Part shown: one piece after another, positions 59,149-64,000 of the stretch | How the letters are laid out: each line of letters begins with the position of its first letter | Numbering within the stretch: position 1 is the first letter of the stretch | Assembly: GCA_006503535.1 (NCBI GenBank) | Contig: QYRS01000006.1 | Span: 1,054,001 to 1,118,000, forward strand | Direction: 5' to 3' | DNA: 64,000 nt | Origin: Arthrinium phaeospermum | Taxonomy: Eukaryota > Ascomycota > Sordariomycetes > Amphisphaeriales > Apiosporaceae | Notes under the pieces: generated by a model | Told to the model about the DNA's origin: nothing | What the model saw: only the letters and a program-made list of their open reading frames with translations | Databases searched by the model: none | Translations under genes and position numbers: made by a program

Positions 59149-59378
59149 ATGTGAGCAAACCCCCTTCCTGCACATCGAAACCTGAGACTGATACGTTGAG
59201 TGATAGGGCTTCGCACGGAACTTCGTCTGCAGAGGGCTACCCGCTCGTTTGCAACCAAGGAAGTGATGCCAAATGCTGCAGCTGTGGAAGCTGCGGTAAT
59301 TTCACCTGGAGTCGTTTCACAGGGGCATGGGTCTGTGAAACTTGCGGCCATGCCCAAGGCGTCAACTGCAGCTGCTAA
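59149..59378 (+). CDS. 57-residue zinc-ribbon-like protein with a start codon split by an intron
   Basis: The model is join(59149..59150, 59207..59378). The frame encoding the cysteine motif has no ATG of its own. The leader contains ATGTGAGC, in which GTGAGC is a strong donor, and a TGATAG acceptor lies 56 nt later. Splicing joins AT to G and yields MASHGTSSAEGYPLVC. The product then has CCSCGSC, a 14-residue aromatic spacer (NFTWSRFTGAW), CETC and a terminal CSC. The C-x2-C ... C-x2-C arrangement is that of a zinc ribbon. No signal peptide is present. The upstream TATA-like box and leader support a small, well-expressed gene. Function is unknown; a metal-binding or metallothionein-like role is a guess. 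Confidence is good for the Cys-rich exon, moderate for the start. Confidence 0.6.
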
Positions 59379-59917
59379 GGTTGATGTCGACGATGGAGAG
59401 GGCTGACCTCGGGTTCGATGTCCTTTTCTTGAGCCTCTTTACTTGGAGTCATCGGGTGGAACTGGTTCGTCATCTGGCGTTTGTTTGGGCTTTCTGCTTT
59501 TGGACAATTTGCAAGCCTGGTTTGCTTGCGTCCCTCTCCTTTATCTGGTCATGAGTCCTGGGTACGCATGATTCGGTGTTGTCAGTCGTTCGTTTCTAGA
59601 GCTTTCCTTTGTGCTGGGCAAATAGATAAAATAGAATAGAGTCGAAGGTCTCCCTTCAATATACCACAACCACAACACCGGAGAAAAACAAGGCGCCTGT
59701 CCTATCCGCTAAATGCTGTGCTAGCACCTAGTTATGGAGAACTCGCCCGGCTGAAGTCGATGAAAAGGGGGGGGGTATTCTGAATTAGAAAATCTATAAA
59801 CCTGTAAGTTCTGGTATCTGCATTTCCACCAACGCCTTTTTGATGCTCTTTGGGTATCGTTAATATGCTCGACTAAAATTCTGTCCGTTTTTTTCCCCGC
59901 CAACCAACCAAAAATAA

Positions 59918-61280
59918 CTATCGCATCTCCAAACCATCCGGCCCAGCAGCCGAATCCGGGGGAAGTCCATGCCGCGCGCGAACCTCGTCCACGATCTTGC
60001 CCATGCGGTAGAAACTTTCGTTGTGCTCGTGCTTCACGCAGGGTGACCTTCGTATCGGGAGCAGCCAGTCGAAAATATTAGTGCCCATGACCTCCTTCCA
60101 GTTCTCCCAGTACCCCAGGTCCCATGGGTTCTCGCCGGCCTCCGTTCTGAGAATGGCGAAAGTTCGATGGGCAAGTGAATCACGAGCTTCGCGCCCTAGA
60201 TTCGGGGAGTTGACCCGGGCCACAATACCGTTGGCGTGTTGGTTTGCGGAATACGAAGAACCCGGCCTCGCCAGCGGATAGTTGATAACGTGGTAGCTGT
60301 CCGTACCTTCGCTTCCACGGGGTATCCGCACCGCCAGCTGATAGACCTTGGTCCGGGACCCTAGCAGATCCACATTGGTCATGTTCTGCAGAACATATCG
60401 AAGAGATGTTATCGTCATCATGAAAGTGAACAACCCGAAAAAGCCACCGAGTCCCAGGGCGCCGACCAGAAAGCCGTCCACCCCGGCGCCACTGCTCATC
60501 TTCTTCTTCAGTGTTGAACCGGCGGCACCCAGGACGATGCCACAATAGCAGGCCGTGTATGTGGTGAACTGGACGAAGAACTTGAAAGCTGGTGGAGTTG
60601 TTAGCCATGTGCTTTACCCATTGTAATCGTCTGACCCAGCAACCTACAATTTTCGCCCACCATACCCCCAGCCCACGGACAGTAATGATCCATCCGCAAC
60701 ACACAGCGATTCAATTCGCTGCTGTGGTGAGCACGATCCGGTTTCCAATTACAGCATTCGGAGCACCATTTGGGACGACCGTCGGTTTCGCAGATGAACA
60801 CATCTTTTGTGTAGAACTGTTCGAGTCCGGGACTGTCGGGATTGGCGTCTGGTGTTACAAAGTACGGTTGGCCCTCGAGGTCGTCTCCGCGATGTTTGTC
60901 GCTCCCCTCTTTGCTGCCCCTCCGTGAAACGGCGAGCGGGCCGAGAGGCACCAAGCCGGGGTCGGTATTGATGGTGATGATCGTGCGCAGGTAGGTGCCT
61001 ATCATGAGGAGCATGAACAGGAAATACAGCACGAGCACGGCCACAGCGCTGCCATTTTGTTGTCGGTCGTGGATCAGGAAGTCGACTAAAAGAGAAAGCA
61101 GTGGGTTAGAAAGAGGATCGTCGCGATTTGCCGTCGTCAAGTTGGAGGTGCGAGCAGGGAGAGCTTACCACAGACACGAGCTACCGTAACGTAGGTCGCA
61201 TAGCCAACAGCCACAGCCAAAATTGCTGGAATAACCCGCGTTACCCACCGCGATGCGGCCTTTGTGCTTTCAAAAGTCAT
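59918..61280 (-). CDS. PFA5: Palmitoyltransferase of the Pfa5 type (DHYC variant)
   Basis: The model is complement(join(59918..60588, 60648..61085, 61169..61280)), 406 residues. Exon 1 gives MTFESTKAASRWVTRVIPAI and the first membrane helix. The zinc-binding Cys-rich domain (CETDGRPKWCSECCNWKPDR) precedes the catalytic motif DHYC at residues 170-173. Exon 2 joins exon 3 in phase as GENSFKFFVQF, entering membrane helix 3. Four membrane segments are predicted by eye. Downstream are TNVD, at the TTxE position, and a C-terminal NPWDLGYWENW block like the PaCCT motif of yeast DHHC enzymes. DHYC in place of DHHC is, as I recall, the form reported for yeast Pfa5 and Akr proteins. It S-acylates membrane protein substrates, probably at the plasma or endomembrane. 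Confidence 0.93.
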
Positions 61281-64000
61281 GACCAGCTCATCGTATCCGC
61301 GCGAGGGACGTCGTGAACTGGCGCGAGGCTGCAGAGAAATGCAGCAAACAATAGAGCCTGCGGTGGGATTGGGACGTGAAAGGCATCTTGTGGGCGGCGG
61401 CGGCGGCAGTACGTTACATATGAACCTTAGATGTTTTGGGCGGCGCATAACACCAAATTACATTGCGACGCTGGGCCGGCTGACTGGTTAGATCTTGGAC
61501 GGTTAGCTGCAGGTCACACTGCTAGGACTTTCTTCTGGGGCTGCGCCGCCCCGATTTACCCGAGAGCCCAGGCTGTCTCCCCCCACTGCTAATATCCCGG
61601 CTCCTTTCTTCAATCTCACTGAACCTTTCATGCCTTGTCCTTGTTGCCAAACTCCACTGTCGCGGCAGTTTGCACCTGCCATTTGACGCTATCTTGGATC
61701 CGTTTGATTAGGACCTCATCTCCGTACCGAGAGATATTGTACGCTGCTCATATGCGCGTGCATATTGGAATATTTGACAAAGAAAACCTGCAGCAGCCTC
61801 GCAGCATGTTTTTCCTTCTTCGCATACAAACACTCTCAATCATGTTCCTGCATGTCGCCGCATACCTGGAACTCTTCCTATCAGATGGTAGGTGGGTTGC
61901 CATTCGTTTTCGGTTTCCTGCGCTCAACATGCCAACTTCCACTCATTGGCTGCACCAACAAGATCCTAAAGCGAACCAAGAGGAAGACATTATCCCCCGC
62001 GTCTCAGATCCAATGAGGTATTGCGCTATTGAGGTGTCACTCAGATCATGTCTTACGATCTGCTGGAGCCGCATGCCAAATGAACGTATCGCAGAGCTAC
62101 CCCGACTTGTAGGCCCAATATCAAGCACTGACGATATGTTTGCGTTTGAGGCACCGTCTACCATGGTGTTCGCCTCATGGGCTCGATTCTCCGGTAACAG
62201 TACACACCTACTGTTTATGAATGCATACCTATATCGAAACATGGAGACACCAGGTAAAGTGCTCGCCCGTGCGGCTGATTTGTGCCTCGTTTGCCAGGAA
62301 GATTGGTCATTATCCCCTTTTCAGCTCGTGGCGTTGGTATTATGACGTTCAACCCAGTTCTGAGCTGAATTTGTTCTACGCAACTTACGGATAACAGTTC
62401 ATGGAACCCTGCCGATAAGGATATATATTTATGCTCAACGGTTGCCTGTCGAACTTACAAATCTAGTACCACCGGGCCGTAAACATGACGACCTGGGCCA
62501 GGATCATCCAAGATGAGGAAGGGCTGTCTTGGTGAGCTCCTCGCAGCATCTAGAATCCCTATTGAAATGTAGCCGTCACCGCGGTGTGTGCTGAAAGACA
62601 GCCTCTTCAAGGGCACGCGCGCCCATGAGGCTCGAAGAGCTTCTGTCATTTGATTTGAGGCTCTGGGAGCCTATATAAACGCTCGCAGATCTCTCTTCTT
62701 GTTTTCGAGTAACCAGCTTCCGCTCTACATGCGAATTTTGGCCGGCCTTTGCTATCAACTCTCTTTTGCATTTACCAGGCCGAGATGGGCGCAAGCAGCC
62801 CCAAAATCGCATTGTTCCACCTGCAACTCGATATTGATTCCCACTGAAAGGGGATTCTCCTCATTGGGCAGTATCTCCGTAACTGTCATTTCGTTCTATC
62901 TCTGCCTTCCGAATTGGCTCGAAAGAGAACGGGTATCGTCCAGTGACGGTACTACAATTCGAAGTACGATTTGTTGATTGCTATTACAGCGTTTCCCCGA
63001 CTGTTCCAACGAGCCGGTAAAGCCTGGCAAACGTCCTGTCAGATCTCTGCCTACTCCGTGCTCGAGCACGTCTTGGCACTCCATGTCCCACCTGGGCAAA
63101 CATTCCAGCATTCGTGTTTTCCCTCTTCCGCTTTCGAATTGAACATTGGCAGGCCATCTACTCGAAGCGGTTCTACTTTCTTACTGAATCGTAGATGGAC
63201 CTATCGCCAGGTAGCCTTTCAGTGCCCAATGTGCCGGATGACTTCTTTTACACCGAAATGAAAACCTGGTCTGTTCACTCAGGGCGGCCTAAGGGTGGAA
63301 GAGATGGGTGCCCGGTGTGCACAGCCAGCCAGCCGCCCTGGTAAACAAGGCTGCACTCCGACAACGCAAGCATCGTCTCTAGCAGAGTTTGAGGCTCTGC
63401 GGCCTTGCGGCTCTTCGGAGTACGCCGGTACTTCTGCAGCCTTACTACTGCATCTGGATTCAGGCTGCCACTTTCCTGTTGACCGGGCTTGGAAAGCACA
63501 CAATTATATGTTATTTGAGGCTCTTTCGCGCAAGAGACCGGGCCAGACTCTTTGGCTTTCCATTCTGGGAGACAATCATATCTTATCTGCATCTCTTTGG
63601 TCTTATTCTTACACGTGGTTGAACCCAATCTGGTCTTGCTGCGCCATCGGAATCGAAACTGCTTCTGCAACTGTTTCGCATGACCTCACCTGCTTACAAC
63701 ACGGCCTGTTGCCCTGAGCCGATAGTGAGAGGCGGTCAAGAAAGATGAGGGCAGTGTTCGGGCCGCTCAAAAAACGCAGGACCAACAGAACTATGATCGC
63801 TCTGCTTCCCTCCCGCCTGTATATGACAGTCCAGTCGCCCATCGATGAACCATTACTCACCGAAGAATGTTGCGTCCGTCTTGCCATCGAGTTTCCCCCA
63901 GGGGCACGGCGCTGATATTACCTGGTTTCTGGTTGGCGAGCAGTGACAGGAGTCTAAGCCATGCGATCGCTTCTTGTTTGACTTTCCGTGGCAGTGTCAT
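61281..64000. other. PFA5 upstream region and right window edge
   Basis: No confident gene. Three exact copies of TTTGAGGCTCT occur at 62654, 63388 and 63514. A CTATATAAAC TATA-like element lies at 62671-62680, but no convincing frame follows it. A 197-codon frame at 61752-62345 is listed separately. Genes may continue past the window edge. Confidence 0.5.
61752..62345 (+). CDS. Hypothetical ORF, doubtful
   Basis: This is an uninterrupted frame of 197 codons from an ATG at 61752 (MRVHIGIFDKENLQQPRSMF); the frame extends to 61635 through non-ATG codons. A frame this long is uncommon by chance in DNA of about 50% GC. The protein has no recognisable domain, no third-position GC bias like the true genes, and the opposite strand is also open for 100 codons over part of it. 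Confidence 0.2.
   Translation: MRVHIGIFDKENLQQPRSMFFLLRIQTLSIMFLHVAAYLELFLSDGRWVAIRFRFPALNMPTSTHWLHQQDPKANQEEDIIPRVSDPMRYCAIEVSLRSCLTICWSRMPNERIAELPRLVGPISSTDDMFAFEAPSTMVFASWARFSGNSTHLLFMNAYLYRNMETPGKVLARAADLCLVCQEDWSLSPFQLVALVL

Noticed and set aside
1..64000. CRISPR arrays, prokaryotic operons, insertion sequences, integrated viral genes
   Set aside because: Intron-containing eukaryotic genes fill the window. I saw no spaced direct repeats, terminal inverted repeats with a transposase, reverse transcriptase motif or viral structural gene.

Overview
The window is nuclear DNA of a filamentous ascomycete, most likely a sordariomycete (class from gene content, moderate confidence; order not determined). 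The evidence is short spliceosomal introns of about 50-220 nt with GTRNGT donors and CAG/TAG acceptors, a GC-rich third codon position in the recognisable genes, and typical ascomycete families: RfeG, a Hal/Hrk-type kinase, Isn1, a DHYC palmitoyltransferase of the Pfa5 type and a Zn2Cys6 protein. Nothing prokaryotic, viral or clearly transposon-derived was recognised, and I saw no tRNA or 5S rRNA gene.

Layout, left to right. A Zn2Cys6-type protein gene lies at 198-1828 on + (perhaps frameshifted, with the frame continuing to 2091). A coiled-coil protein of unknown function is at 4735-6474 on -. Then come about 16 kb with no confident gene (6.5-23.0 kb), rich in simple repeats and holding one coding-like patch at 10.4-12.7 kb that looks like a partial or decayed gene. 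A Hrk1/Hal-type protein kinase is at 23039-25995 on +. After another 5 kb without a gene the window becomes gene-dense: an M20D amidohydrolase (31113-32489, -), a small Cys-containing intracellular protein (33517-34110, +), IMP-specific 5'-nucleotidase ISN1 (34347-35962, -, four exons), a secreted protein with two tandem ten-cysteine modules (36662-37376, -), and an importin-7/8 type karyopherin (39854-43238, -, four exons). After a spacer with only a doubtful membrane-protein locus come rfeG (48661-50017, -, four exons), DNA polymerase eta (53089-55108, -, two exons), a 57-residue zinc-ribbon-like protein whose start codon appears to be split by an intron (59149-59378, +), and the palmitoyltransferase PFA5 (59918-61280, -, three exons). 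The last 2.7 kb has no confident gene.

The genes do not form a pathway or biosynthetic cluster. They are mostly housekeeping or regulatory genes (ion homeostasis kinase, purine nucleotide catabolism, nuclear import, translesion synthesis, protein lipidation) with a few lineage-restricted proteins between them. The observations most worth following are the split start codon at 59149, the paired ten-cysteine modules at 36.7-37.3 kb, the partial gene in the large gene-poor interval, and the G-run frame break in the first gene.
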